Below are positions 35,376 to 43,896 of a DNA stretch of 64,000 bases, one piece after another. Source of the stretch: Streptomyces spinoverrucosus (lineage in GTDB: Bacteria > Actinomycetota > Actinomycetes > Streptomycetales > Streptomycetaceae); contig NZ_BJND01000020.1 of assembly GCF_006539505.1 (NCBI RefSeq), positions 1 to 64,000 of the forward strand, read 5' to 3'. The notes under the pieces were generated by a model that had not been told where the DNA came from, ran no database searches, and was given only the letters and a program-made list of their open reading frames with translations. Positions within the stretch are counted from its first letter, which is position 1, and each line of letters opens with the position of its first letter. Made by a program: the position numbers and the translations under genes.

Positions 35376-36569
35376 CTACGACGAGCGCGTGGCCCGGATC
35401 AGCCAGAGCGTCGCCGCCAGGCACAGCGCGGACACACCGCTCAGCAGCAACGGCACGGCACGCGTCCCCGACCACTCGATGGCCTTGCCGAGCGCCGGAC
35501 CGGCCACGACGCCACCGGCCACGGACGCGGCGATGACCGTCGCCCCGGCTCGACGGGCTTGCGGGACCGCCCGGTTGAGCCACGGCAGCCCGGTCGGGAA
35601 GATCGGCGCGATGAACAGGCCGACGCCCGCGTACGCGTAGGGTGCGAGGCCCGGCACCGTGGCCAGCAGCAGACAGCCGGTCATGCCCGCGCAGGAGACG
35701 GTGATGATGGCCTGGGCGGAGAAGCGCAGGGCGATCGGCACGACCAGGAACCGGCCGACCGTCATCATCAGCCAGTACACGGAGGTGGCGGTCGCCGCGA
35801 ACCCGGCGCCGTACCCCACGCTCTCCAGATGGGTCGGCTCCCAGCCGCCGACGCCGGCCTCGATACCGACGTGCAGGACGTACAGCACGACGAACACCGC
35901 GAGCACGGAACCCAGGCTCCGGCCGAGCACACCGGACTCCCCCACCGCATCGCCGGGCTTCGGCGACCGGTCCCGTACGCCCCTCAGGCACAGCAGCAGC
36001 GGCAGGGTGACCAGCGCGAAGCCGAGGAAGACCGCCGGGTAGCGATCGGCGCCGATCACGCCGACGACGGCCGGGCCGAGCATCGCGCCCACGCCGAAGT
36101 GGGCGTTGAGGACGTTGAGCATGGCCGTCGAGCGGTGACCGAAGCCGATGGCGAAGAGCTGGTTGAGCCCGTAGTCGAGGCCGCCGAACCCGAGCCCGGC
36201 GAGCAGCGCCATGGCCAGCGCCGACGGCCAGTCGGGCGCCAGCGCGAAGCCGGCCGCGCCCACGGCCATCAGCAGATACGAGCAGCCCAGGAGACGCCGG
36301 TTGCCGATCCGCCCGTACAGCCGGTCGAAGAGCAGCACCCCGGCGAAACCGCCGGCGAAATGGGCGCTCAGGCCCATCCCGGCGGCCGACGGGGACAGCC
36401 CGAACTCCCTCCGGAAGGCGGGGATCGCGGGCCCGTACAGCGCCTGGAGCGCCCCGATGAGCACGAAGCCCACGCAGGAGGCGATCACGGCGACGGGGCT
36501 GAAGGCGGGGGTGTCCGGGGTGGTGGTGCGGGTGGCTTCGACGGGGGGTCCGGTCGTTGGATCGGTCAC
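35376..36569 (-). CDS. MFS transporter (sugar permease-like)
   Basis: The 397-residue protein has about 12 membrane helices (for example VAVIASCVGFVLIGALQALY, GFAGVLLFDRLYGRIGNRRL, LAVFVVLYVLHVGIEAGVGG, ALCLAATLWLIRATRSS). The RLYGRIGNRR loop between helices 2 and 3 is the MFS signature. Its position in front of GH35 and LacI genes suggests uptake of a galactoside. GTG 36569 (VTDPTTGPPV) is preferred over the upstream ATG, which would sit within the operator region. A perfect 14-bp palindrome lies 10 bp upstream of this start. Confidence 0.85.
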   Translation of the reverse strand: MTDPTTGPPVEATRTTTPDTPAFSPVAVIASCVGFVLIGALQALYGPAIPAFRREFGLSPSAAGMGLSAHFAGGFAGVLLFDRLYGRIGNRRLLGCSYLLMAVGAAGFALAPDWPSALAMALLAGLGFGGLDYGLNQLFAIGFGHRSTAMLNVLNAHFGVGAMLGPAVVGVIGADRYPAVFLGFALVTLPLLLCLRGVRDRSPKPGDAVGESGVLGRSLGSVLAVFVVLYVLHVGIEAGVGGWEPTHLESVGYGAGFAATATSVYWLMMTVGRFLVVPIALRFSAQAIITVSCAGMTGCLLLATVPGLAPYAYAGVGLFIAPIFPTGLPWLNRAVPQARRAGATVIAASVAGGVVAGPALGKAIEWSGTRAVPLLLSGVSALCLAATLWLIRATRSS

Positions 36570-36578
36570 GCAGACGAG

Positions 36579-36592
36579 TGTTACCGGTAACA
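36579..36592. promoter_or_regulatory. LacI-type operator upstream of the MFS-GH35-LacI genes
   Basis: TGTTACCGGTAACA is a perfect 14-bp palindrome with a central CG, the usual form of LacI-family sites. It lies just before the first gene of the set, so the LacI protein encoded at 32412-33473 is the obvious candidate binder. Confidence 0.7.
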
Positions 36593-36676
36593 TCAGGCCC
36601 GTCAAGGCACTTTGCACGGTGCCGTGAAAGTGGGTTCGGGCCCCGAACCCGTCCCTTTTTCGTCAGGCCTGCTCGA

Positions 36677-37516
36677 TCAGGCCTGTTCGCTCAGGCGGTC
36701 GAGGCGGGCGAGGTTGGACGGGGACAGGTCGAGGCCGCCCGCGGCGACGTTCTCTTCGAGGTGGTCGATCCGGGCGGTGCCGGGGATGGGGCAGATCACC
36801 GGGGAGTGGGCGAGCAGCCAGGCGAGTGCGACCTGCGTCGGCGTGGCGCCGAGCTCGTCCGCCACGGCGGCGATCTCCGCGTGCGTGCCGGACGTGCCGT
36901 GCGCGACCGGCCGCCACGGCAGGAAGGCGATGCCCGCCGTCGCGCAGGCCTTGAGCACCGGCTCGTGCTCCCGGTCGAGCAGGCTGTACCGGTTCTGCAC
37001 GCTCACCACTTCGACGACGGCGCGCGCTTGGTCGAGCTGGTCGACCGTGACCTCCGAGAGACCGATCCGGCCGACCTTGCCCTCGGTCTGCAACTCCCTC
37101 AGCGTGCCGAGCTGTTCGGCCGGCGGGGTCTCCGGGTCGATGCGGTGCAGCTGGAGCAGTTCGAGCCGTTCGACGCGCAGTCGCCGTAGGGCCTGGTCCA
37201 CCTGGTCGCGCAGGATGGCCGGGCGTCCGTCGAGGCGCCAGTCCCCGTCGGGGCCGGTGCGGGCGACGCCGACCTTGGTGGTGATCAGCAGGTCGGCCGG
37301 GTAGGGGTGCAGCGCTTCGGCGAGGAGTTCCTCGTTGGCGCCGCCGCCGTAGAGGTGGGCGGTGTCGATCAGGGTGATGCCCAGTTCGACCGCCCGGCGG
37401 GCGACCGAGAGGCCGGTCTGCCGCTCGGGGGCCGGGTCGATCGGCAGCCGCATCGCCCCGAAGCCCAGCCGTCCCACGGCCAGCTCCCCGCCGATGTGAA
37501 ACACGTCCGCTGTCAT
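36677..37516 (-). CDS. Aldo/keto reductase
   Basis: The 279-residue (beta/alpha)8 enzyme begins MTADVFHIGGELAVGRLGFG. The catalytic tetrad positions are visible: Asp and Tyr in ITLIDTAHLYGGGANEELLA, Lys in ADLLITTKVGV, and His in ERLELLQLHRIDPETP. The NADPH-binding C-terminal segment is VICPIPGTARIDHLEENVAA. The substrate is unknown. It starts at the ATG at 37516. It is separated from the MFS operator by about 85 bp and points the same way, but probably has its own promoter. Confidence 0.9.
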   Translation of the reverse strand: MTADVFHIGGELAVGRLGFGAMRLPIDPAPERQTGLSVARRAVELGITLIDTAHLYGGGANEELLAEALHPYPADLLITTKVGVARTGPDGDWRLDGRPAILRDQVDQALRRLRVERLELLQLHRIDPETPPAEQLGTLRELQTEGKVGRIGLSEVTVDQLDQARAVVEVVSVQNRYSLLDREHEPVLKACATAGIAFLPWRPVAHGTSGTHAEIAAVADELGATPTQVALAWLLAHSPVICPIPGTARIDHLEENVAAGGLDLSPSNLARLDRLSEQA

Positions 37517-37740
37517 GCGCCGCCCACTCCCCCTCGTCCAAGGGCGCACGTTATCAACCCGGTTGTGGCCGCAGTGCCCCGAACGGGCCAGTGCGCGCAC
37601 CGGCACCTCCGCCGACGGGTACGGATAGCGCACCAGCCCAGCCCCGAGGAGGCCGATCGTGCAGCCCCCGAACCAGCCCTCCGGCCCCGAGCAGATGCCG
37701 TATGGGACCGCAGCCGATCCGACCCCGTTCGCCACACGTC

Positions 37741-39159
37741 GTGGCGTCTGACGGTACGGCCCCCGAACCGGCCCCCGACCCTCCCGCGGCTTCGGCGTCT
37801 TCGGATTCTTCGTCGGCTTCGGATTCTTCGGCGGCTTCGGCATCGTCCACCTCGTCCGAGCTGGACCTTCGACGGATCCTGCTGAGCCGCGGCTATCTAC
37901 GTCTGCTGCTGATCAGCGCGGTGCTCGGTGTCCCGGTCTCCATCGCCTGTTTCTTCTTCGTCGCCGCTCAGCACCAACTCCAGCACTGGGTGTGGAACGC
38001 GCTGCCCGAGGCGGCCGGGTACGACCGTCCGCCGTGGTGGTGGCCGTTGCCCGCGCTGCTGCTCGCGGGGCTGGTCCTGGCGCCGATCGTGACCCGGATG
38101 CCGGGCGGGGGTGGGCACATCCCGGTGCACGGATTCGGCGGTGGTCCGCCGATCGGTCCGCGCGCGGTGCCCGGCGTGGTGCTGGCGACGCTCACGACGC
38201 TTCCGCTCGGTGTGGTCCTCGGCCCGGAGGCACCGCTGATGGCGGTCGGCAGCGGGCTCGCCCTGCTCACCCTGCGGTGGGCGGGGCCGGTCACGGATCC
38301 CAGGATGACAGCGGTGTGCGCCACCGCGGGTTCCACGGCGGCGATCTCCACGATCCTGGGCGGGCCGGTGGTGGCCGCGGTACTGGTGATCGAGGCGGCC
38401 GGGTTCGGCGGCGCCCGGCTGGTGGCCGTACTGCTGCCCTGTCTGGTCGCGAGCGCGGCGGGTGCGCTGGTCTTCACTGGTTTCGGCCACTGGACCGGTC
38501 TGGAGATCGGCGCGCTCTCCCTGCCCACCGTGCCGGCGGACGTCAACCCGGACGCGGGCGATTTCCTGTGGGGCATCCCGGCGGCGGCGCTGGTCGCCCT
38601 GGTCGTCGCGGTGGCGCGGGGACTCGGTTACCGGACCCTGCGCTGGACCGGGCGGCACACCGCCGTGCGCACCGTCGTCTGCGCCACCGCGGTCGGCGTA
38701 TGTCTGGCGGCGTACGCCGTGATCACCGACCGCTCGCCCGAGGAGGCGGCCCTGTCCGGCCAGGCCGCGCTCGGCCGGCTGGCGGCGCATCCGCAGGCCT
38801 GGTCCGTGGCCGCCCTCGTCGTGCTCGTGCTGTGCAAGGGGCTGGCCTGGGGCATCGCGTTGGGCAGCCTGCGGGGCGGTCCGGTCTTCCCGGCGGTACT
38901 GCTGGGCGCCGCCACGGCCCTGGCCTGTGCCGGGCTGCCGGGGCTCGGTGCGACCCCGGCCCTGGCGCTCGGCATGGCGGCCGCGGCGACCGCGATCACG
39001 GGCCTGCCGCTGTCCAGCGCGGTCCTCACCGTCCTGCTGATGGGCGACGACGCGTACAACCAGATGCCGCTGATCATCGCCGCTGCGGTCGTGTCCTTCG
39101 TCGTCACCCACCTCGTGCGCGGGCGCGAGTCGCCACGGAAGGACAACGGCACGTCATAA
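37741..39159 (+). CDS. ClC-type chloride channel/antiporter
   Basis: The roughly 472-residue protein has a Ser/Ala/Asp-rich N-terminal tail (SASSDSSSASDSSAASASST) and then 10 or more membrane segments of the ClC fold, with LPLGVVLGPEAPLMAVGSGL (the GxExP selectivity motif with the gating Glu), ATAGSTAAISTILGGPVVAA, and WGIALGSLRGGPVFPAVLLG. It moves chloride, probably in exchange for protons. GTG 37741 is chosen; ATG 37702 is an alternative. The stop is 3 bp before the antiporter gene, so the two are likely co-translated. Confidence 0.85.
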   Translation: MASDGTAPEPAPDPPAASASSDSSSASDSSAASASSTSSELDLRRILLSRGYLRLLLISAVLGVPVSIACFFFVAAQHQLQHWVWNALPEAAGYDRPPWWWPLPALLLAGLVLAPIVTRMPGGGGHIPVHGFGGGPPIGPRAVPGVVLATLTTLPLGVVLGPEAPLMAVGSGLALLTLRWAGPVTDPRMTAVCATAGSTAAISTILGGPVVAAVLVIEAAGFGGARLVAVLLPCLVASAAGALVFTGFGHWTGLEIGALSLPTVPADVNPDAGDFLWGIPAAALVALVVAVARGLGYRTLRWTGRHTAVRTVVCATAVGVCLAAYAVITDRSPEEAALSGQAALGRLAAHPQAWSVAALVVLVLCKGLAWGIALGSLRGGPVFPAVLLGAATALACAGLPGLGATPALALGMAAAATAITGLPLSSAVLTVLLMGDDAYNQMPLIIAAAVVSFVVTHLVRGRESPRKDNGTS

Positions 39160-39162
39160 AGA

Positions 39163-40386
39163 ATGCCCGTTATGTCACACGCGGGGACTCTCGTCCTGAT
39201 CATGGCCGTCGCCGTGCTCGCTCCGCTCCTCGCCTATGGTCTGGGCCGCTGGATCCGCGTTCCCCTGGTCATCTTCGAGATCGTGCTCGGCATCCTCATC
39301 GGCCCGGACGTGCTCGGCTGGGTCCATGAGGAGCAGGTGATCGACACGCTCGCGGACCTCGGGCTGTGCATGCTGATCTTTCTTGCGGGCTACGAGATCG
39401 AGTTCGCGACAGTACGCGGGGACACGCTGCGTCGCTCGGTGTGGGCCTGGGTGGTCTCGCTGGCGCTGGGGCTCGGCCTGGCGTTCGCCCTCAGCGGCGC
39501 CGACGTCGACAAGAGCTTCGTCATCGGTACGGCACTGACCAGCACCGCGCTCGGCACGATCCTGCCGATCCTGCGCGACAGCGGCGATCTGCGCGGCCGG
39601 TTCGGCACGGTGGTGATGGCGTTCGGGGCGGTCGGCGAGTTCGGCCCCATCATCGCCATGGCGCTGCTGCTCAGCGGACGTGGGCCCGGTGAGTCCGCGG
39701 TGCTGCTCGTGGCCTTCGCCGCCGTCACGGCCGCCGCGGTGTTCTGGGCGCTGCGGCCGCGGCCGCCGTGGTTCTCGCGCGTCATCGCGGCGACCCTGCA
39801 CAGCAGCGGGCAGTTCGCGGTCCGCTTCGTGATGCTGCTGCTGACCGGCATGCTCGCTCTGGCGTATGTGTTCGGCCTGGACAGCCTGCTCGGGGCCTTC
39901 GCGGCGGGGATGCTCACCCGACTGGTCCTGCAAGGGGCGGCGCCTGGCAGCGGCGAGGAGATCCTCGGCCGCGTCGAGGCGATGGGATTCGGCTTCCTGG
40001 TACCGCTCTTCTTCGTCGTCACCGGTGTCGAGTTCGACCTCGCCTCGCTGCTGGACGGCGGGCGGGCACTGGCACTGCTGCCGGTCTTCCTGCTGCTCTT
40101 CCTCGTCGTGCGCGGACTGCCGGTGTATCTGCTCGCACCGCGCGACCAGGGGCGCAGTGAGCGGGCCGCGCTGTCCTTGTACGCGTCGACGTGCCTGCCC
40201 CTCGTCGTCGCCATCACCACCATCGGGCTGGAGGAGCGGGTCGTGGGGGCGGGCGAGGCGGCGGCGCTGGTCGGGGCGGCGATGATCTCCGTGCTGGTCT
40301 TTCCGCTGCTGGCGCTCCGGTTGCGCACGGCGCGTGGCGAGGCGCGGGTACCGGAAGGAGCATCGCCGGGTTTCGAGAGCTGGTGA
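39163..40386 (+). CDS. Cation/proton antiporter (CPA2/Kef-type)
   Basis: The 407-residue membrane protein has about 12 segments: TLVLIMAVAVLAPLLAYGLG, VPLVIFEIVLGILIGPDVLG, ADLGLCMLIFLAGYEIEFAT (the LxFxxGxE motif), TALTSTALGTILPILRDSGD, and AFGAVGEFGPIIAMALLLSG. It matches the Na+/H+ exchanger superfamily without a C-terminal TrkA domain. Pairing with a ClC protein suggests a role in pH or ion balance. Start ATG 39163 or 39172. A hairpin at 40387-40414 follows the stop. Confidence 0.85.
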   Translation: MPVMSHAGTLVLIMAVAVLAPLLAYGLGRWIRVPLVIFEIVLGILIGPDVLGWVHEEQVIDTLADLGLCMLIFLAGYEIEFATVRGDTLRRSVWAWVVSLALGLGLAFALSGADVDKSFVIGTALTSTALGTILPILRDSGDLRGRFGTVVMAFGAVGEFGPIIAMALLLSGRGPGESAVLLVAFAAVTAAAVFWALRPRPPWFSRVIAATLHSSGQFAVRFVMLLLTGMLALAYVFGLDSLLGAFAAGMLTRLVLQGAAPGSGEEILGRVEAMGFGFLVPLFFVVTGVEFDLASLLDGGRALALLPVFLLLFLVVRGLPVYLLAPRDQGRSERAALSLYASTCLPLVVAITTIGLEERVVGAGEAAALVGAAMISVLVFPLLALRLRTARGEARVPEGASPGFESW

Positions 40387-40414
40387 CGCCCCGCGGGACG
40401 CAAAGTGCGGGGCG
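40387..40414. terminator. Bidirectional hairpin terminator between convergent genes
   Basis: CGCCCCGC and GCGGGGCG form an 8-bp perfect stem with a 12-nt loop, right between the rightward antiporter gene and the leftward surface protein gene. Confidence 0.6.
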
Positions 40415-40435
40415 CCAACTCGGTGTGCCGTGCGG

Positions 40436-43081
40436 TCAGTCGGCCTGCGGCTCGGTGGTGGTGACCGCCGCTCCCCTGCCGCGGGCGCGCCGGTGGACGT
40501 ACCAGCCGGTTGCCGTGAGCAGCGCGGCGAGGGCGGCCGCGATGCCGACCGTCGTACCGGTGGAGGCGAGGCTGCCGCCGCCGGAGGTGGTGGTCGTGCC
40601 GGTGCCGCCAGTGCTGCTGCCGGTACCCGTCCCACCGGTCGTACCGCCACCGGACGTCCCACCGCTCGACGCTCCGCCGCCCGAGCCGTTGCCGCCGGTG
40701 TCGCCGGTGTCGTCGTCGGTGTCCACCGGGTCCTGGCCGACGAAGCTGACCGGGACCTTGACGTCCTGAGAGCGGTCGCCGGACAGGGTGTGGTCGGCGC
40801 GGGTGGCGAGCACGCACTTGGCCTTGAAGCAGTCGGTGAACTCGTCCTTCGCGTCGACGGTCAGCTCCACCTCGAAGGTGCCGCCGTCGCCGTACGGGAT
40901 CGCGAGGTCCTCGCCGTAGTCCGGCGGGTTGGAGGAGATCCACGCAGAGGAGTGGGAGGTGCCGGTCATGTCGACGCCGCCGATGCACGGCGTGGGCAGT
41001 TCGCCGGCGCCGTTGTCGACGCACAGGGCGACGTAGATGCCCTTGTCGACGTCGTAGCCGGAGCCGGTGACCGTCAGGGTCTGGTCCTCGGTGGCCAGGT
41101 TGTTCACCGGGGTGACTGTGAGCTTCTGGCCCTCGGGGCCGGTGATGGTCCTGGAGCCGGACGGCTCGGTGTTCTCGTCGTCGCCGCCGTCACCCCCGTC
41201 GTTGCCGCCGTCGTCGGGCTCCGTGACCGTCAGGGTGATGGGTGTCGTACGCGTCGTGCCGACCGGGTTGGTGAACTCCGCGCGGTACTCGTAGCCGTCG
41301 TGCGAGGCCTTCGCCGTGAAGGAGTACGCGTTCTGTGTCGCCCCCTCGATCGTGGACCAGGTCTGGCCACCGTCGGCGCTGACCTGCCAGCGCACGGTCG
41401 GCTCCGGCGTGCCCTCGGCCGCCGCCACGAACGTGACCTCGTCGCCGGGGCTGACGGACTGGTCGGTGGGGGCCTGGGTGACCTTGGGGGACATGCGGAG
41501 GTCGAACTTGACGACCTTGCTCTCCGCCTGGTGGGTGAGGTAGACGGAGGTGGCGCCGGGGGCGACGGCGACCCCCGCGTAGGCGCCCGCGCGGCTGCCG
41601 GGCAGCTCGACCGGAGCGGCCGCCTGCTCGAAGGTCGCGCTGTCGAACACCTGCAGGGAGCCGTTGTTGTCGGCGCCGTTGTCGGCGTTGCCGTAGTCCT
41701 CGCGAAGGACGAAGGCCCGCCCCGAGGTCTTGTCGAAGGCCATCGCCGTGGGACGGTCCTGGCCCGTCAGGGTGGTCAGGAGCTCGGCGTCCTTGTCGAA
41801 GACGAGCACGGAGTCCCCGACGCTCACCCAGACGTTGCCGGTCGCCGGGTCCGGCTCGACGAAGAAGACGGATCCGTCGGGGAGCTGGGCGGTGGCGGTG
41901 ACCGTGAAGGAACCCGTGTCGACGCGGCGCAGCACCGGCTGCCCCTCGGCAGTGCCGACGGACCAGGCGGCGCCGTGGGCGGTGTCCACGCCGAGTTCGT
42001 TGCCGCCCTCCAGGTTCACGGTGCGCTTGACGGTGCCGGTGGCGGTCTCGATTTCCGAGAGGCTCGCGCCCTGGGCGACGAGGACGGTGGAGGCCTCGGT
42101 GCCCGGACCGACGCCGGTGACCGTGGAGCCGGTGAGCCAGACGCCCCGCGCGGCCGTGTCGCCGTCCTTGGCGGTGCCTATGCCGCGCAGCGGGTAGTGG
42201 AAGGCGACGCCGTCGCCGGGCAGCGGTGCGGCGATCCAGCGGACCACGCGGGCGGCCGGTGCGCCGGTGGATCCCGGGGCCTGCGCGATGTGGCTGAGGA
42301 GCTTGCCGTCGGAGGCGTCGAGGACGTACAGGCCCTGCTCGGCGACGTCCGCGGTGTCGGGGATGTTCTCCGAACCGACGTACAGCTTCCCCGAGTCGGG
42401 GTGCAGCAGGAGGTCCAGGGGGCGGCCGGCGGTGGTGAACTCGGCCGCCTTCACATAGCTGACGGTGCCCGCGGGTACGTCCACGCCGTCGCCGCCGTCG
42501 CCGGGGTCCTGGCCCTCGAAGGTGACGGGGATGCGGACGTCCTGGGAGCGGTCGCCGGCGGCGCGGTGGTCGACGCGGGTGACGACGGAGCAGGCGACCT
42601 GGGTGCAGTCGAGGCCGCCGTCCTCGGCCTTGACCTCGATCTCGACGTCGAAGGTGCCGTCCTCGCCGTAGGTCTCGGTGAGTTCGCCCTCGTTGGGGTC
42701 GCCCTCGGGCACGATCCACTTCGAGGAACCGCTGCCCCCGGTCTGGTCGGCACCGCCGAGGCAGGGGGTGGGGATGCGGTTGTCGCCGTTGTCCTTGCAC
42801 AGGGCGACGTAGATGCCCTTGATCTCGTCGTAGCCCTCGCCGGTGATGCGGAGCGTCTCGCCGTCCGGGTCGAGGTTCGCGGAGGCGGAGACCGTGAGTT
42901 TCTGGCCGTCCTTGCCGAGGGCCGTCTTCGGCGTGTCGGCGGCCTGCGCCGGGGAGCCGACCGTCATGGCCGTCGCACCGGCGGCCACCAGGGCGGCGGC
43001 GCCGAGCAGCGCGGCGGGGCGTCTGAGCCGGGGTCTGGCCGGTCCGTCCGGCCGGTTGCGGTCCGTCGTGTCGTCAGTCAT
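40436..43081 (-). CDS. Sortase-anchored surface protein: two iron-cluster beta domains, beta-propeller and Ig-like domain
   Basis: The 881-residue protein has a signal peptide (LLGAAALVAAGATAMTVGSP), then a first neocarzinostatin-like domain (GQKLTVSASANLDPDGETLR, GIYVALCKDNG, IPTPCLGG, DCTQVACSVVTRVDH), a YncE-like propeller (residues about 215-500), and an Ig-like domain (APTDQSVSPGDEVTFVAAAE). A second copy of the first domain follows (GIYVALCVDNGAGELPTPCI, DCFKAKCVLATRADH), then a Gly/Ser/Thr linker, LASTG, a membrane helix and an RRARGR tail. LAXTG is the class E sortase signal. The gene lies downstream of the 43167 gene and its iron box, so it is probably made under iron limitation. Haem or metal capture at the cell surface is inferred from the neighbours. 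Confidence 0.8.
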   Translation of the reverse strand: MTDDTTDRNRPDGPARPRLRRPAALLGAAALVAAGATAMTVGSPAQAADTPKTALGKDGQKLTVSASANLDPDGETLRITGEGYDEIKGIYVALCKDNGDNRIPTPCLGGADQTGGSGSSKWIVPEGDPNEGELTETYGEDGTFDVEIEVKAEDGGLDCTQVACSVVTRVDHRAAGDRSQDVRIPVTFEGQDPGDGGDGVDVPAGTVSYVKAAEFTTAGRPLDLLLHPDSGKLYVGSENIPDTADVAEQGLYVLDASDGKLLSHIAQAPGSTGAPAARVVRWIAAPLPGDGVAFHYPLRGIGTAKDGDTAARGVWLTGSTVTGVGPGTEASTVLVAQGASLSEIETATGTVKRTVNLEGGNELGVDTAHGAAWSVGTAEGQPVLRRVDTGSFTVTATAQLPDGSVFFVEPDPATGNVWVSVGDSVLVFDKDAELLTTLTGQDRPTAMAFDKTSGRAFVLREDYGNADNGADNNGSLQVFDSATFEQAAAPVELPGSRAGAYAGVAVAPGATSVYLTHQAESKVVKFDLRMSPKVTQAPTDQSVSPGDEVTFVAAAEGTPEPTVRWQVSADGGQTWSTIEGATQNAYSFTAKASHDGYEYRAEFTNPVGTTRTTPITLTVTEPDDGGNDGGDGGDDENTEPSGSRTITGPEGQKLTVTPVNNLATEDQTLTVTGSGYDVDKGIYVALCVDNGAGELPTPCIGGVDMTGTSHSSAWISSNPPDYGEDLAIPYGDGGTFEVELTVDAKDEFTDCFKAKCVLATRADHTLSGDRSQDVKVPVSFVGQDPVDTDDDTGDTGGNGSGGGASSGGTSGGGTTGGTGTGSSTGGTGTTTTSGGGSLASTGTTVGIAAALAALLTATGWYVHRRARGRGAAVTTTEPQAD

Positions 43082-43166
43082 GGGAATTCCTCGCGTGTGG
43101 GGCGTGATCGGCACCCCCGGGGACGCCGAGCGCCGGGCCCTTGGCGGTGGGCCCGGCCGGTGGCGG

Positions 43167-43706
43167 TTACTGGAAGGTGATGGGGACGTGGACGTCGTAC
43201 TTGCGGTCGCCGCTGTCGAAGTGGTCGGCGCGGGTGACCACGGCGCAGGTGACGTCCTCGCCGCAGAGGCTGCCGTCGTCGAGGGTGGCCTGGACGTAGA
43301 TCTGGACGCTGAAGGTGCCGCCGGTGCCGAACTTGGAGCTGTTGGCGAACATGCCGCCGAAGGTGTTGTTCACCCAGTGCGAGGCGCCGGTCGAGCCGTT
43401 CTCGTCCTGGCCGCCCAGGCACGGGGTCGGCTTGTTCACGCCGGGGGCGCCGTCGACCACGCACAGGCCGACGTAGACGCCCTGGCCGGTGTTGTAGCCG
43501 GAGCCGGAGACGGTGATGACCTGACCGGCGGCCGCGGCCGTGTCCGGGCTGGTCAGCGACAGGTTGTAGGTGGTGCCGCCGTCGACGACGGTGCGGGTGG
43601 AGGTGGCGGCGGAGGCCGAGGTGGCCAGGCCCAGGGTGAGGGCGGCGGAGGCGGCGACGGCGAGACCGGCACGGGCGGTGTTACGGGCGGAGAGAACAGA
43701 TCTCAT
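43167..43706 (-). CDS. Secreted single-domain protein of the iron cluster
   Basis: The 179-residue protein has a signal peptide (MRSVLSARNTARAGLAVAAS, ending in ATSASAA). It then has one copy of the same beta domain as its neighbours: VITVSGSGYNTGQGVYVGLC, NKPTPCLGGQDENG, and CGEDVTCAVVTRADHFDSGD. Two Cys pairs should form disulfides. There is no membrane anchor or sortase motif, so it is probably released. An iron box at 43743-43761 lies 37 bp upstream, which strongly suggests DmdR/IdeR control. The domain resembles the neocarzinostatin fold; its ligand is unknown. Confidence 0.8.
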   Translation of the reverse strand: MRSVLSARNTARAGLAVAASAALTLGLATSASAATSTRTVVDGGTTYNLSLTSPDTAAAAGQVITVSGSGYNTGQGVYVGLCVVDGAPGVNKPTPCLGGQDENGSTGASHWVNNTFGGMFANSSKFGTGGTFSVQIYVQATLDDGSLCGEDVTCAVVTRADHFDSGDRKYDVHVPITFQ

Positions 43707-43742
43707 GGGGTGCGAGCACCTTTCTCGATTTGAGCGCCCAAC

Positions 43743-43761
43743 TTAGGCAAGGCAAACCTAA
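43743..43761. promoter_or_regulatory. Iron box (DmdR/IdeR-type operator)
   Basis: TTAGGCAAGGCAAACCTAA matches the 19-bp consensus TTAGGTTAGSCTAACCTAA at 15 of 19 positions and is a fair palindrome. It lies upstream of the secreted protein gene starting at 43706. Confidence 0.8.
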
Positions 43762-43840
43762 GTAGACGGTTCAGCCTTCTGTCAATGGGCGGCAAAGAAT
43801 CCCCAACTCCGCGCGCCGCCAAGAGATTTGGGCATGCCGA

Positions 43841-43867
43841 GGAGCGGGCCGTGGCTCGGCCCGCTCC
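43841..43867 (-). terminator. Hairpin terminator after the HtaA-like gene
   Basis: GGAGCGGGCC (43841-43850) and GGCCCGCTCC (43858-43867) form a perfect 10-bp stem with a 7-nt loop, 30 bp past the stop of the leftward HtaA-like gene. It separates that gene from the next iron-box promoter. Confidence 0.65.
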
Positions 43868-43896
43868 TGTCCGGGGTAAGTCCAGTAACACGCCGG

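Noticed and set aside
37555..37565. CAACCCGGTTG imperfect palindrome upstream of the aldo/keto reductase
   Set aside because: Short, one mismatch at the centre, and no regulator to connect it with.
37771..37860. Simple-sequence repeats in the ClC N-terminus as a separate repeat element
   Set aside because: TTCGG(C/A) repeats encode a Ser/Ala/Asp-rich disordered tail in frame with the channel; an ordinary low-complexity segment.
40334..43180. Long plus-strand frame of 948 codons opposite the surface protein gene
   Set aside because: Reverse shadow of repeated Asp/Gly/Thr codons; the minus-strand protein has a signal peptide, domains and LASTG.
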